Shown: piece after piece, positions 42,151-50,987 of the stretch | How the letters are laid out: the number at the start of each line of letters is the position of its first letter | How positions within the stretch are numbered: position 1 is the first letter of the stretch | Assembly (NCBI GenBank): GCA_002749065.1 | Contig: PDTX01000011.1 | Span: 1-57,848, forward strand | Source: Bacteroidia bacterium | Lineage (GTDB): Bacteria; Bacteroidota; Bacteroidia; Bacteroidales; CAJPTX01 | Length of the DNA stretch: 57,848 nucleotides | Direction: 5' to 3' | Position numbers and translations under genes: made by a program | Notes under the pieces: generated by a model | What the model saw: only the letters and a program-made list of their open reading frames with translations | Database searches by the model: none | What the model was told of the DNA's origin: nothing

Positions 42151-45100
42151 CTAGAACACCCCGTTGAGCCGCAGAAAGGCCGACTGCACCAGCTCCCCCT
42201 CCCCGGGCTTCCGCAGGCTGTAGGTGAGGGTCGTGGAAATGTGGCGGGTCATCCTGTAGGTGAGCGCGACCTCCAGGCTGTAGTTGCCCCCGGGGGCGAA
42301 GCCCTCCGTATGCGTGTAGACAAAGGGGGTTCTCCGGGGCCTGCCCGGCTGGTGCAGCAAGGCGTAGCCGAGCGTGCTTGAGCCGGAGAGCCGCCCGGCG
42401 ATGGGGAAGGAGGCCACGTAGCGTAGACGGTAGATTTGGGCCGGGAGGTTGAGGTGGCTGTAGATGGCCGAGACGGCGTGGCGGGCCAGAGCCTCCGTCG
42501 TGTAGACCACCGTGAGGTCGCTGGTGAATTTGCGTAGGCGGTGGGTGCGGGTGCCGGGCGTACCCGGGTGCACGGTGATGCCGGCCGACCCGGGCGAGGG
42601 GCGGGCCCCCGTGCTGGCCAGGGGTACCTCCTGCGCTATCACCCTGTAGCTCGAGGTGGAGCTCACCGACACCCTCGCCGGGACGGGGCTGGCCAGCTCG
42701 ATGGTGTGGGCATGCTCGCGCCCCAGCTGCACACCCTGCGGTATGGTCTGCTTGTCGGCGCTGTGGGCGTACTCGTAGCGGAATGATAGGGGCCAGGCGT
42801 TGCGGTTGTAGGTCAGACCCGCGGCGTAGCGGGAGGCGAAGTCCACCAGCGCGCTGTCGTCCATGCCCCGATGCGGGCGGAAGAGGTCGTACCAGCCCCG
42901 CGGACGGATGCTACGGGAGTACTGCAGCCTGAGGTCCACGTCGACGCGCTCGTGCCAGGGTGTCTCCCGGCCTATCGAGAGACCATCGGCCCGGGGGGTG
43001 AGCCGCGCGCCCAGGGTGTTGGCGTTGGAGACCGTCCGGCTGCCCTCCGACGAGGGGACGAGCTGCAGCACGTAGCTCGCCCGGTCAGCACGGACGGTGG
43101 GGAAGAACTCATCGACCTGCGGCACCCCGTCGCCGTTAATGTCCTCCCACTCGTACTTCCCCTGCCCGGTCGGCACGCGCACGTAGTGCTGCTGCATCTT
43201 CGGGCTGAACTCCGAGGAGAGCTCCGCCTGCCCGTCGAGCGTGATGCGCTGCCGCCAGAGCGGGAGGTGCGCCCTACCCTCGGCCAGGAACACCGACCAG
43301 TCCATGGGGCGCGCGCCGGGGATGTCGACCCGGAGGGGGAGCGACAGGTTGGCCAGATAGCCCAGCGATATGCCCCCCTCGTGGCTGCTGGCCCCCTCGG
43401 CCGAGAGGAGCATGCGCTGGCGGATGGGCGTGGGCGAGGCGCGGGGGAGGGTGAAATCCTGCCGGTAGATGGCCCTGAGCATCGCCCGCCGCCGCGCGGT
43501 ATCGAGAAGGGTGGACTCCACCCCACCCTCGAACCAGGCGTAGTCCGAGGCACGGAGGGATGTGCCCCGCCCGCCGCCACTCTCCTTCACCTGCGTGCGG
43601 GAGATGAGCCCCACGCTCCACCTCTCGAGCTGGCGGAGTAGGCGGAGGTCGGCCTGATGCACCTGCACATTGACCCCGTCCCACCGCGAGCGACGATGCT
43701 GCGAATGCGTGCTGAGGGTCCACGGGGCGAAGTTCAGGCCCAGACGGTGGCCCAGCCCCAGGCCGCGCCCCCGGGGTATGGCCAGCTGGCTGAGGGTCAG
43801 GTCCGCCTCCGTATGCTCGGTCTGGCTCCGTAGCCCCAGCGATGCGTCCCACCACCGCCCGCCGAAGGCCCTCCCGCCCCGCCACTCCCCCTCGTCGCCC
43901 AGCCCCCAGCCCCGGTAGAAGTCCTTCGCGAGGAAGCTCTGCGGCGAGCGGTAGCCCGCGGAGACGAAGCGACCCGCCCCGTGCACGGTCAATCCCCCTC
44001 CCCCGTACTCCACCAGGCGATGCTCGTCGGCAAGGCCCAGCGCCACGCCGTGTTCATGCCGCTCGCCGAAGCGCGAACCGGTGTTGGTGCCCCAGTAGGA
44101 GTAGGCCGATGAGAGCGACAGGCGGTTGTCCTCGCTCTTCCGGGTAGCCGTGGTCTGCAGCAGGGTGTGCAGCACAGGTATCTCCAGCGGGTAGCCCGGC
44201 CGGTAGTCGCCCAGCGGGCTGCCGTCGCTCGCCCTCGCCAGCACGTAGAGCGGCCTGTTGTCCGCCGTCTGGGTCAGGCGGTAGTAGCCCTTTCCCCGGC
44301 CGACGTAGGTGAAGGGCTCGTCGGAGATGCTGTCGCGCATCGGGCCGACCAGCGGCTCGCTGCCCCGGGGTGCGACCCACAGCCGTTCGTCCTGGGGCCT
44401 GGCCCTCCCGAGGGTCTCGCGCACCAGGTCGGCATCCCGCCCGCCCACCCGCGCGGCGAGGTCCCGGGCGTAGAGGGTGCGTAGGTCCACGCTCCACTGG
44501 GGGTTGATGTCCAGCCCGGCGTTCAGCCGCGAGATGAAGCGGGGGAAGCGCCTCCCGAGGGCCTGGAACTCCACCCGTATCCGCATGCCCGCACGGATGG
44601 GCCGACGGGTGGTGAAGCGCAGCTCGCCGAGGTTGTAGTCTATGGTGTAGTCGTAGAGCCGTCCCCTATGCACCCGCACCCCGTCGATGTACACGCGCTC
44701 GGTGCCGGCCAGTATCACCCGCTGGAGGAACTCCCGCTCGCCCTGCAGCCGGTACGGCCCCTGTACGCCCTCGCGCCCCACGAGGTGCACCGTCTGCGGC
44801 TGGGCGCGCGCCAGGCCCAGGGAGAAGGCCACCCCGGCCGAATCGGCGAATGATGTCTCCCGTCCGTACTCCACGCCCAATCCCTGCACGGCGTGGGTGT
44901 AGGCCACGAAGGCCGTGTCGGCGGCCAGCGAGATGTCGCCCGCCTCCACCCTCCACGCGCTATCCCTCACCTGGAGGTATATCCGCTCAATCTGGGAGAG
45001 CTCGGCCGTGGTTCCGTCGGGCTGGAAGGGCAGCGCGTGGTCCACGATGTGCCCCCGCACGTGTAGCCCATTGTCCAGCTGGCCGGAGAGGCGGAGGTCC

Positions 45101-45657
45101 ATCGCGCCGGAGAGCTGCCCCTGCGCGTCCGCCCCCGCCCCCACCTGCCGGTTGAAGTAGCCCTCCAGCTTCAGGGGCGAGGCGCCCAGCCCGCCCGCCC
45201 GCGCATGCGGCTCGGGGTATTCCGCCCCCCCGGCCTCCGCGCTGTAGGCCGGGCTGAGCGCGTACACGGGAATGCTGGCACGGTAGGGGAAGGGGTACAC
45301 CCGGTAGGAGAGGCGGAGGCTGTCCCCGGTCGGCAGGGCCCTGTGGAGGACGAGACGGCACTGGGTGGAGTCCAGGCTGTAGTCCGACGGGGCGAGCACC
45401 CCGCCGCTGGCCAGCTCCACCCGGAGCGAGGAGGCCACCAGGGGGTTCGGCCCAAGGAACACGGTGTCGCGCCCGGTGGGTACGCTCCGCCGCGAGAGGT
45501 TCGACAGGTCGCCGAAGGCCAAGCGTTGCCTAGGCCCAGCAGCCCGCAGGCCCGATGGGCACAGCGCCAGAAGGAGCAGGATGAGGACGCGATGGCAGGA
45601 TGGGCACGCCGCAGGGCCGCACCAAACCCGGCGTATAGCACGGCCTACGCACCGCAT
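42151..45657 (-). CDS. Large outer-membrane-type surface protein of unknown function
   Basis: It has 1168 residues. An N-terminal hydrophobic signal (RVLILLLLALCPSGLRAAG) follows a basic start. The sequence is dominated by alternating-hydrophobicity, Tyr/Arg-rich beta strands (LSLSSAYSYWGTNTGSRFG; VDVDLRLQYSRSI; ISTTLTYSLRKPGEG), as in large outer-membrane barrels, and ends in Phe. One EF-hand-like/dockerin-like Asp-rich stretch is seen (WEDINGDGVPQVDEFF). No plug or TonB box was identified, so it is probably not a TonB-dependent receptor. The Bacteroidetes SprA/Sov family is similar in style but about twice as long. It is last of the aspA-DUF4254-GT9-queF run, 9 bases after queF. Confidence 0.7.
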   Translation of the reverse strand: MRCVGRAIRRVWCGPAACPSCHRVLILLLLALCPSGLRAAGPRQRLAFGDLSNLSRRSVPTGRDTVFLGPNPLVASSLRVELASGGVLAPSDYSLDSTQCRLVLHRALPTGDSLRLSYRVYPFPYRASIPVYALSPAYSAEAGGAEYPEPHARAGGLGASPLKLEGYFNRQVGAGADAQGQLSGAMDLRLSGQLDNGLHVRGHIVDHALPFQPDGTTAELSQIERIYLQVRDSAWRVEAGDISLAADTAFVAYTHAVQGLGVEYGRETSFADSAGVAFSLGLARAQPQTVHLVGREGVQGPYRLQGEREFLQRVILAGTERVYIDGVRVHRGRLYDYTIDYNLGELRFTTRRPIRAGMRIRVEFQALGRRFPRFISRLNAGLDINPQWSVDLRTLYARDLAARVGGRDADLVRETLGRARPQDERLWVAPRGSEPLVGPMRDSISDEPFTYVGRGKGYYRLTQTADNRPLYVLARASDGSPLGDYRPGYPLEIPVLHTLLQTTATRKSEDNRLSLSSAYSYWGTNTGSRFGERHEHGVALGLADEHRLVEYGGGGLTVHGAGRFVSAGYRSPQSFLAKDFYRGWGLGDEGEWRGGRAFGGRWWDASLGLRSQTEHTEADLTLSQLAIPRGRGLGLGHRLGLNFAPWTLSTHSQHRRSRWDGVNVQVHQADLRLLRQLERWSVGLISRTQVKESGGGRGTSLRASDYAWFEGGVESTLLDTARRRAMLRAIYRQDFTLPRASPTPIRQRMLLSAEGASSHEGGISLGYLANLSLPLRVDIPGARPMDWSVFLAEGRAHLPLWRQRITLDGQAELSSEFSPKMQQHYVRVPTGQGKYEWEDINGDGVPQVDEFFPTVRADRASYVLQLVPSSEGSRTVSNANTLGARLTPRADGLSIGRETPWHERVDVDLRLQYSRSIRPRGWYDLFRPHRGMDDSALVDFASRYAAGLTYNRNAWPLSFRYEYAHSADKQTIPQGVQLGREHAHTIELASPVPARVSVSSTSSYRVIAQEVPLASTGARPSPGSAGITVHPGTPGTRTHRLRKFTSDLTVVYTTEALARHAVSAIYSHLNLPAQIYRLRYVASFPIAGRLSGSSTLGYALLHQPGRPRRTPFVYTHTEGFAPGGNYSLEVALTYRMTRHISTTLTYSLRKPGEGELVQSAFLRLNGVF

Positions 45658-45666
45658 CCCGCCCGC

Positions 45667-46563
45667 CTACTGCCTCGCCGTTGGCTCGGACCACTGCCCC
45701 AGGTCCACCAGGCAGGCCGGGGCGAGCTCCTCGTGCGTGTAGCGGGTCGGGTTGATGTCTATCCCCCCCCGCCGGGTGTAGGCGCAGGTCACCATGAGCT
45801 CGCCCGGGGCATACTCCTCCAGCAGGTGGGCGTAGAGGGTGTCGCAGATTTCCTCGTGGAAGTGGTGCTCATTGCGCATGGCCAGCAGGAAGTCCATGAA
45901 GGGTTTCACGTCCAGCGGCCGGGCGCTCCGGCAATGCACGAAGGCGCTCCCCCAGTCGGGCTGGCCCGTGACGGGGCAGTGCGAGCGCAGCAGGTGGCTG
46001 GCCACACGGAAGAGCTGCTGCCCATCGGCCGACTCCTGGCCGTAGCTCGCCTCCAGCAGCCGTCCCCCCGAGAGGAAACGCCCATCCTCCTCCAGCACGT
46101 GGAAGTCCCGGAAGTCGCCCCGCGCCCCCTTGGCCTGATGCACCGCGGCCCGCACCTCCACGCCCAGCAGGGCGGAGAGGTCCACCTCCACGGTGCGCCG
46201 CATCGCCTCGAGGGCCTCGGCCGCCGTGCCACAGTCGGGGTAGAGGTGGTTATTGAAGGAGTTGAGGTAGAGCTTCAGCGACTTGCTCTCCACTAGGACC
46301 TCGCTCCCGGCCGAGTAGGCCATCTTCAGCAGCCCCACGGCCGGAATACCCTCGCCGAAGAGGCACGAGAGCTCGTAGGCCTGCCACACATCCACGCCCA
46401 GACGGGGGTACTCCCTCCCGCCCACGCACAGCTGCCCCGCATGCACGGCCCGGGGCACGGCCTGAAGAACGGAGGGGGCGTACTCCCTCGGGGTTTCCAC
46501 ACGCTGCCCAAGTACCCCCCCAGCCAGCTCGCAGCCGCTGGCTCTCTCTGACGACATGCTCAT
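45667..46563 (-). CDS. queF: NADPH-dependent 7-cyano-7-deazaguanine reductase (long QueF)
   Basis: Reduces preQ0 to preQ1 in queuosine synthesis. At 298 residues it is the bimodular long type. The ESKSLKLYLNSFNN motif binds substrate/NADPH, the catalytic cysteine is in RSHCPVTGQPDWGSAFV, and HEEICDTLYAHLLEEY closes the site. It is placed between a family 9 glycosyltransferase gene (16 bases) and the large outer-membrane gene (9 bases), which is an unexpected setting for a tRNA-modification enzyme. QueH lies about 11 kb away. Confidence 0.94.
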   Translation of the reverse strand: MSMSSERASGCELAGGVLGQRVETPREYAPSVLQAVPRAVHAGQLCVGGREYPRLGVDVWQAYELSCLFGEGIPAVGLLKMAYSAGSEVLVESKSLKLYLNSFNNHLYPDCGTAAEALEAMRRTVEVDLSALLGVEVRAAVHQAKGARGDFRDFHVLEEDGRFLSGGRLLEASYGQESADGQQLFRVASHLLRSHCPVTGQPDWGSAFVHCRSARPLDVKPFMDFLLAMRNEHHFHEEICDTLYAHLLEEYAPGELMVTCAYTRRGGIDINPTRYTHEELAPACLVDLGQWSEPTARQ

Positions 46564-46579
46564 ACTTCCTATTCTATTA

Positions 46580-47638
46580 CTAATGGATTACTATGGAGAA
46601 TACCCTATCCCTCACCACCTCCGGGGCGATGTCCAGGCAGGGGTAGTCGCCCCGTGCGCACGGCCGATTGCCGAAGATGGAGCACGGGCGGCAGCCCAGC
46701 CCCTCATCCTGAACCGCATTCCGGGGGTCCTGCCCCCAGCCCAAAAACCCGGCGTGCGGATGGGTCGCCCCCCACAGCGACACGACGGGCGTACCGGCCC
46801 AGGAGGCCAGGTGCATATTGGCCGAGTCCATGGAGACCACCACGTCGAGCCGACGCATCAGCTCCAGCTCGCCCGTGAGGCGTAGCCCGTGGTCCATCGC
46901 CACCACGATTTCATCGGGGTGCTGCCCATTCCATCGGTTGAATACCAGCCACTCGGCCTCGCCGCCCCCGAAGAGGAACACCCGGCAGCCCGCCTCCAGC
47001 AGCAGGGCCAGCAGCCGCTCGGAATGCTCCACGGGGTAGACCTTCCCCCGGTGCTTGGCGAAGGGGGCGAAGCCCACCCTCGGCGCATCGGTGGCCAGCA
47101 GGCCCTCGAGCGATGGGGGTAGCTCCCCCCCGGCAAAGCCCCCAAGCCGCGCCTCCAGCTCGAGGGGGTAGTCCAGGCGGGCCAGCACATCGCCGTAGCG
47201 CTGCACCGTATGCCGCAGCGGGCGACGGCACGCCCCCCGGGTCAGCCGCCGCTTCGCCGCCCGCCCCTTGTCGATGGCCACGCGGCGCGGGTAGCGCCAC
47301 AGGAGGAGCACACGGAGGAAGAAACGGAGCAGCCACACGCGCAGCACGGAGTGCATATCGGCCACGCCATCGTAGGGCCCCAGCCGGGCGATATGCCGGG
47401 CCAGCCGCCACAGCCCCAGCACGCCCCTATGCTCACCACGTATCCTCGCCGGGACGAAGCGCACCCCCGGGAATTGCTCCACCAGCGGGGCGGCAAAGGG
47501 CTGCGACACGAAGACCACCTCCACGCCGGGATGCTGCTCCCCCAGCGCCCGAAGCACCGGCAGGAGCATCACCACGTCGCCCAGCGCGCTCAGGCGGAAG
47601 AGCAGCAAACGTCCGCGCCGCGCATCGCGCTCTTGCAT
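46580..47638 (-). CDS. Glycosyltransferase family 9 (heptosyltransferase-like)
   Basis: It has 352 residues. The GT9 start motif LLLFRLSALGDVVMLLPVLRAL is clear, and VVVSMDSANMHLASWAGTPVVSLWGATHPHAG is the C-terminal nucleotide-sugar-binding motif; the GPFAKHRGKVYP region matches the central part. Such enzymes add heptose or a related sugar to lipopolysaccharide core at the inner membrane's cytoplasmic face. The specific sugar is not known. It follows DUF4254 by 29 bases. Confidence 0.9.
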   Translation of the reverse strand: MQERDARRGRLLLFRLSALGDVVMLLPVLRALGEQHPGVEVVFVSQPFAAPLVEQFPGVRFVPARIRGEHRGVLGLWRLARHIARLGPYDGVADMHSVLRVWLLRFFLRVLLLWRYPRRVAIDKGRAAKRRLTRGACRRPLRHTVQRYGDVLARLDYPLELEARLGGFAGGELPPSLEGLLATDAPRVGFAPFAKHRGKVYPVEHSERLLALLLEAGCRVFLFGGGEAEWLVFNRWNGQHPDEIVVAMDHGLRLTGELELMRRLDVVVSMDSANMHLASWAGTPVVSLWGATHPHAGFLGWGQDPRNAVQDEGLGCRPCSIFGNRPCARGDYPCLDIAPEVVRDRVFSIVIH

Positions 47639-47667
47639 AGGCTACTATCGTGTAGGGTAGGTCTCCG

Positions 47668-48294
47668 CTAGAGCGTCTGCCCCTTCAGCATCGGGTTGAG
47701 CGAGGGGTCGTTGTACATCTTCATCTGCTTGTACACCTTCATCACCTTCTCGCCCTTCCGGTAGGCCTCCAGCAGCTGGTCCATGGCCAGCGAAAGGTCG
47801 GTCCGCTGCTCCAATAGCACGTCCAGCTTGGCCTGGCACGCATCCCTGTGCTCCTGGCTGGCCGAGAGGTCGGTGGCCTGCTGCTGCATCATGTAGATCT
47901 TCAGCGAGAGGATGGACAGGCGGTCTACGGCCCAGGCCGGCGACTCGGTGTTGAGCGTGGCCCCCTCCCGCGCCACCACGCCGCGGTACTGCTCCAGGAA
48001 GTAGGAGTCTATCATCTCCACCAGGTCGGTCCGGTGCTGGTTCGAGCGGTCGATGCGCCGCTTGATCCGCAGCGCCTCCTCGGGCCGAATCTCCGGGTCG
48101 CGGATTATGTCCTCCAGGTCCCACTGCACGTTGTCTATCCAGTTCTTCTCGAAGAGGCGCGCCTCGATGGTCCCGGCCGCGAAGGGGTTCTCGCAGGTCG
48201 CATCCACATCGCCCCGGCGGCGGTACTTCGTGATGCAGTCCCAGAAGATACGGCTGCAGAGGGTGCTAAAAGTCATCTTGCTCGAATCGGTCAT
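47668..48294 (-). CDS. DUF4254 protein
   Basis: It has 208 residues, predicted soluble and mostly helical (WDLEDIIRDPEIRPEEALRI, RLSILSLKIYMMQQQA, ACQAKLDVLLEQRTDLSLAM, ending QMKMYNDPSLNPMLKG). This is the DUF4254 family of Bacteroidetes, usually beside GT9 genes as here; the function is unknown. It has the aspartase fusion upstream (25 bases) and the glycosyltransferase downstream (29 bases). Confidence 0.88.
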   Translation of the reverse strand: MTDSSKMTFSTLCSRIFWDCITKYRRRGDVDATCENPFAAGTIEARLFEKNWIDNVQWDLEDIIRDPEIRPEEALRIKRRIDRSNQHRTDLVEMIDSYFLEQYRGVVAREGATLNTESPAWAVDRLSILSLKIYMMQQQATDLSASQEHRDACQAKLDVLLEQRTDLSLAMDQLLEAYRKGEKVMKVYKQMKMYNDPSLNPMLKGQTL

Positions 48295-48319
48295 CTCTAT
48301 ATGTATGGTAGTGTGTTCC

Positions 48320-50173
48320 TTATCGGGTACTCGGATGCCGCATGCTCTCGGGCGAGAGCACCCGCTCTATCTGCTCCTGGGTGAGCCACTCCTTCTCCTG
48401 CACCAGCTCGTAGACGGTGCGCCCGCTGGCCATGGCCTCCTGGGCCACCTCGCAGGCCCTGTCGTAGCCGATCAGGGGCCGGAGCACCGCGGCCAGGTTC
48501 ACGCTCCGGTAGGCCAGCTCATGGCAGCGGGCCTCGTTGGCCGTGATGCCCTCCACGCAGCGGTACTGCAGGGTCTTGAGCCCGTTCTTGAGCATGACCA
48601 CCGACTCGAAGATGGACTGCACCACCACCGGCAGGAAGACGTTGAGCTCGAGCTGGCCCGCCTCCACGGCCATGGTGACGGCCTGGTCGTTCCCAATCAC
48701 CTTGAAGGCCAGCTGGTTGACCACCTCCGGGATGACCGGGTTCACCTTCCACGGTATGATGGCCGAGCCCGGCTGCCGGGGGGGAAGGTTGATCTCGTTG
48801 AAACCGGCCACGGGCCCCGAGGAGAGCAGGCGGAGGTCGTTGCACATCTTCGACACCTTCACCGCCAGCCGCTTGAGCTCCGAGGAGTACTTCAGGAACT
48901 TGGACGCGTCCTGCGTCGCCAGGATGGGGTTGGGGGCCAGCGTCACGTCAAAGCCCGTGAGCTCCCGCAGATGCCCCACGCACCTGGCCGCGTAGGTCGG
49001 CTCCGCGCCCAGCCCCGTGCCGATGATGGTCGCCCCGACGTTGACCTGTAGGAAGTGCGCCGCGGCCCGATTCAGGTTGTCTATCTCGCCCCGGAGCATG
49101 TCGGCCCAGGCCTCGAAGGTCTGCCCCAGCGTCATCGGCACCGCGTCCTGCAGCTGGGTGCGCCCCAGCTTCACCACGTGGGCGAACTCCCGCCCCTTCA
49201 GCGCGAAGGCCTCCGCGATGCTCTCCACCGCCTCGGTGAGCTTCCGGTTGACCATGTACACCCCCAGCTGCATGGCCGTGGGGTAGGTGTCGTTGGTCGA
49301 CTGCGAGCGGTTCACGTCGTGCACCGGGTGGCAGTACTGGTACTCCCCCTTCCGGTGGCCCATTATCTCCAGCGCCCGGTTGGCTATCACCTCATTGGCG
49401 TTCATGTTGGTCGAGGTCCCCGCCCCGCCCTGCAGCATGTCCACCACGAAGTAGTGATGGTACTTGCCGTTGATGACCTCCTGGCACGCCCCCACGATGG
49501 CATCGCGCAGCGTCTCCGGTAGGAGCCCCAGCTCGCAGTTCGCCCGCGCCGCCGCGGCCTTCACCATCGCCAGCGCGTTCACGATGGAGGGGTAGAACCC
49601 GATGGTCACCCCCGACACCATGAAGTTCTCCGTGGCCCGCAGGGTCTCTATCCCGTAGTAGCTCTCGGCCGGCACGTTCCGCTCGCCCAGCAGGTCCTGC
49701 TCCATCCGCGTAGCCCCCGAGAAGTACTGCGCCCCCGAGTGGATACGCTGCATGTTGGCCTGGCCCATCCGCATGGAGACAATGTGCACGATGCGCGAGA
49801 AGAGCTTCAGCGTCGCGTCCGCGTTCTTCCGGAAGAAGTCCTTCCCCACCAGCAGCGCCCGCACATCGGTCAGCGCCCGCGCCGAGGTCGAGTGCGTCGA
49901 GCCCTCTATCCAAGAGCCCTCCCCCAGGAAATCCCCCTCATGGAAGAGCGCCAGCTGCTGCTCGCCCCCGTAGGCCCCCGACTTGAACAGCTCCACGTTC
50001 CCCTCCAGCAGGAGGAAAACCACCTCCCGGGGGCCGTTCTCGAAGAAGAGCAGGTCGCCCCGCTTGTACGAAGCCTCCTTCACATGCGCGGCCAGCACCC
50101 CGAGCTGCTCACGCGTAAACCCCTCGAAGAGCTTGATACCCCCCAGGAAATCCACCATTTGCCGCCTATCCAT
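48320..50173 (-). CDS. aspA: Aspartate ammonia-lyase with N-terminal cyclic-nucleotide-binding domain
   Basis: It has 617 residues. Residues about 8-135 are a CRP-like cNMP-binding fold (GDLLFFENGPREVVFLLLEG, DFLGEGSWIEGSTHSTSARA). Residues about 155-617 are an aspartase/fumarase-type lyase: ERNVPAESYYGIETLRATEN, then NMNANEVIANRALEI, SQSTNDTYPTAMQLG, and the catalytic loop GSAIIPWKVNPVIPE starting at residue 469. The reaction is aspartate to fumarate plus ammonia. Aspartase rather than fumarase is favoured by GTSTNMNANEV. The loop departs from the family signature GSxxMxxKxN: Met is Ile. A TATATTTG box lies at 50229-50236, and the gene heads a minus-strand run of five genes. Confidence 0.88.
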   Translation of the reverse strand: MDRRQMVDFLGGIKLFEGFTREQLGVLAAHVKEASYKRGDLLFFENGPREVVFLLLEGNVELFKSGAYGGEQQLALFHEGDFLGEGSWIEGSTHSTSARALTDVRALLVGKDFFRKNADATLKLFSRIVHIVSMRMGQANMQRIHSGAQYFSGATRMEQDLLGERNVPAESYYGIETLRATENFMVSGVTIGFYPSIVNALAMVKAAAARANCELGLLPETLRDAIVGACQEVINGKYHHYFVVDMLQGGAGTSTNMNANEVIANRALEIMGHRKGEYQYCHPVHDVNRSQSTNDTYPTAMQLGVYMVNRKLTEAVESIAEAFALKGREFAHVVKLGRTQLQDAVPMTLGQTFEAWADMLRGEIDNLNRAAAHFLQVNVGATIIGTGLGAEPTYAARCVGHLRELTGFDVTLAPNPILATQDASKFLKYSSELKRLAVKVSKMCNDLRLLSSGPVAGFNEINLPPRQPGSAIIPWKVNPVIPEVVNQLAFKVIGNDQAVTMAVEAGQLELNVFLPVVVQSIFESVVMLKNGLKTLQYRCVEGITANEARCHELAYRSVNLAAVLRPLIGYDRACEVAQEAMASGRTVYELVQEKEWLTQEQIERVLSPESMRHPSTR

Positions 50174-50228
50174 ATACCCAAATTTGCATTCAAATCCCCC
50201 TGCATCGAGCGGAGAGCGTAATTTGCCC

Positions 50229-50236
50229 CAAATATA
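50229..50236 (-). promoter_or_regulatory. -7 box of the aspA operon
   Basis: TATATTTG on the minus strand, an exact TAnnTTTG match 56 bases before the aspA ATG, divergent from the NlpE-like gene's promoter 37 bases away. Confidence 0.65.
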
Positions 50237-50272
50237 GGCATTTATTTGTAGGTAGTATCGACGATTTTTACG

Positions 50273-50280
50273 TACCTTTG
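50273..50280 (+). promoter_or_regulatory. -7 box of the NlpE-like gene
   Basis: TACCTTTG, an exact TAnnTTTG match 33 bases before the ATG. A TTTG lies upstream at 50245-50248 but at a long 24-base spacing. Confidence 0.65.
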
Positions 50281-50313
50281 CCCCCGCAAGATAAACCTAT
50301 AATATTTGAGGAG

Positions 50314-50802
50314 ATGAAGAAGGTACTAATGGCAGTGGCTGTAGGGGCCGCTGCATTCGCGATGACCAGCTGCGGTGGCAGCGCCAGCAACTCCAACCAG
50401 GGGCAGGAGGCGGATTCCGTAGCCTGCCAGGGCAAGGACTCCGCAAGCTGCGAAACCGATTCGATGGCCACCACGACCATGGCCATGGACTTCCCCGTGC
50501 AGGGCAGCTTCAAGGGCACCCTGCCCTGCGCCGACTGCCCCGGCCTGGAAACCACCCTCACCCTCGGGGCTGACGGTGCCTACACCCTGGTGCAAACCTA
50601 CGAGAAAAAGGGCGAGCCCGGCAAGTTCGAGTACACCGGCATGGCCACCTGCGCCGACAGCGTGCTAACCCTGCCCATCAAGGACGGCGAGAACGAGTAC
50701 CCCATGCTCCTGAAGGTCGGCGAAGGCACCCTCATGGTACTCTCCGGCGAAGGCGAAATGCCCGCAGAGCCGGAAATGTACACCCTCACCAAAATGCAGT
50801 AG
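50314..50802 (+). CDS. NlpE-like lipoprotein
   Basis: It has 162 residues. A signal peptide ends in the lipobox AMTSC (C20), then a Ser/Thr/Met-rich linker to about residue 60, then an NlpE N-terminal-type beta domain with the CxxC of GTLPCADCPGLETTLTL and YTLVQTYEKKGEPGKFEYTG. NlpE family members sense envelope stress or copper, or act in adhesion; the role here is not known. The ATG at 50314 follows GAGGAG. A strong terminator follows the gene at 50843. Confidence 0.88.
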   Translation: MKKVLMAVAVGAAAFAMTSCGGSASNSNQGQEADSVACQGKDSASCETDSMATTTMAMDFPVQGSFKGTLPCADCPGLETTLTLGADGAYTLVQTYEKKGEPGKFEYTGMATCADSVLTLPIKDGENEYPMLLKVGEGTLMVLSGEGEMPAEPEMYTLTKMQ

Positions 50803-50842
50803 CACCACCCGCACACGGGAGGTCGAGCTGACCAAAGCAATG

Positions 50843-50882
50843 AAAAGGGCTTGCCGTGAAAGCACGGTGAGCCCTTTTTCCT
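50843..50882 (+). terminator. Terminator after the NlpE-like gene, probably bidirectional
   Basis: A stem of about 16 bp (50843-50858 with 50863-50878), with a few G-U pairs and a 4-base loop, runs into TTTTTC on the plus strand. The reverse strand ends in TTTT as well, so it may also stop transcripts from the proX-like gene, whose end is 105 bases away. Confidence 0.9.
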
Positions 50883-50987
50883 TTTTCCTGTCACCCCTAC
50901 CCCTCCAGCCCGCTCAGCAATCCACTACCCAGAGATAAACCGCTGGCAACCAGCACACCCCACCAAGCGCCCCGCCCTAGCCCCGCG

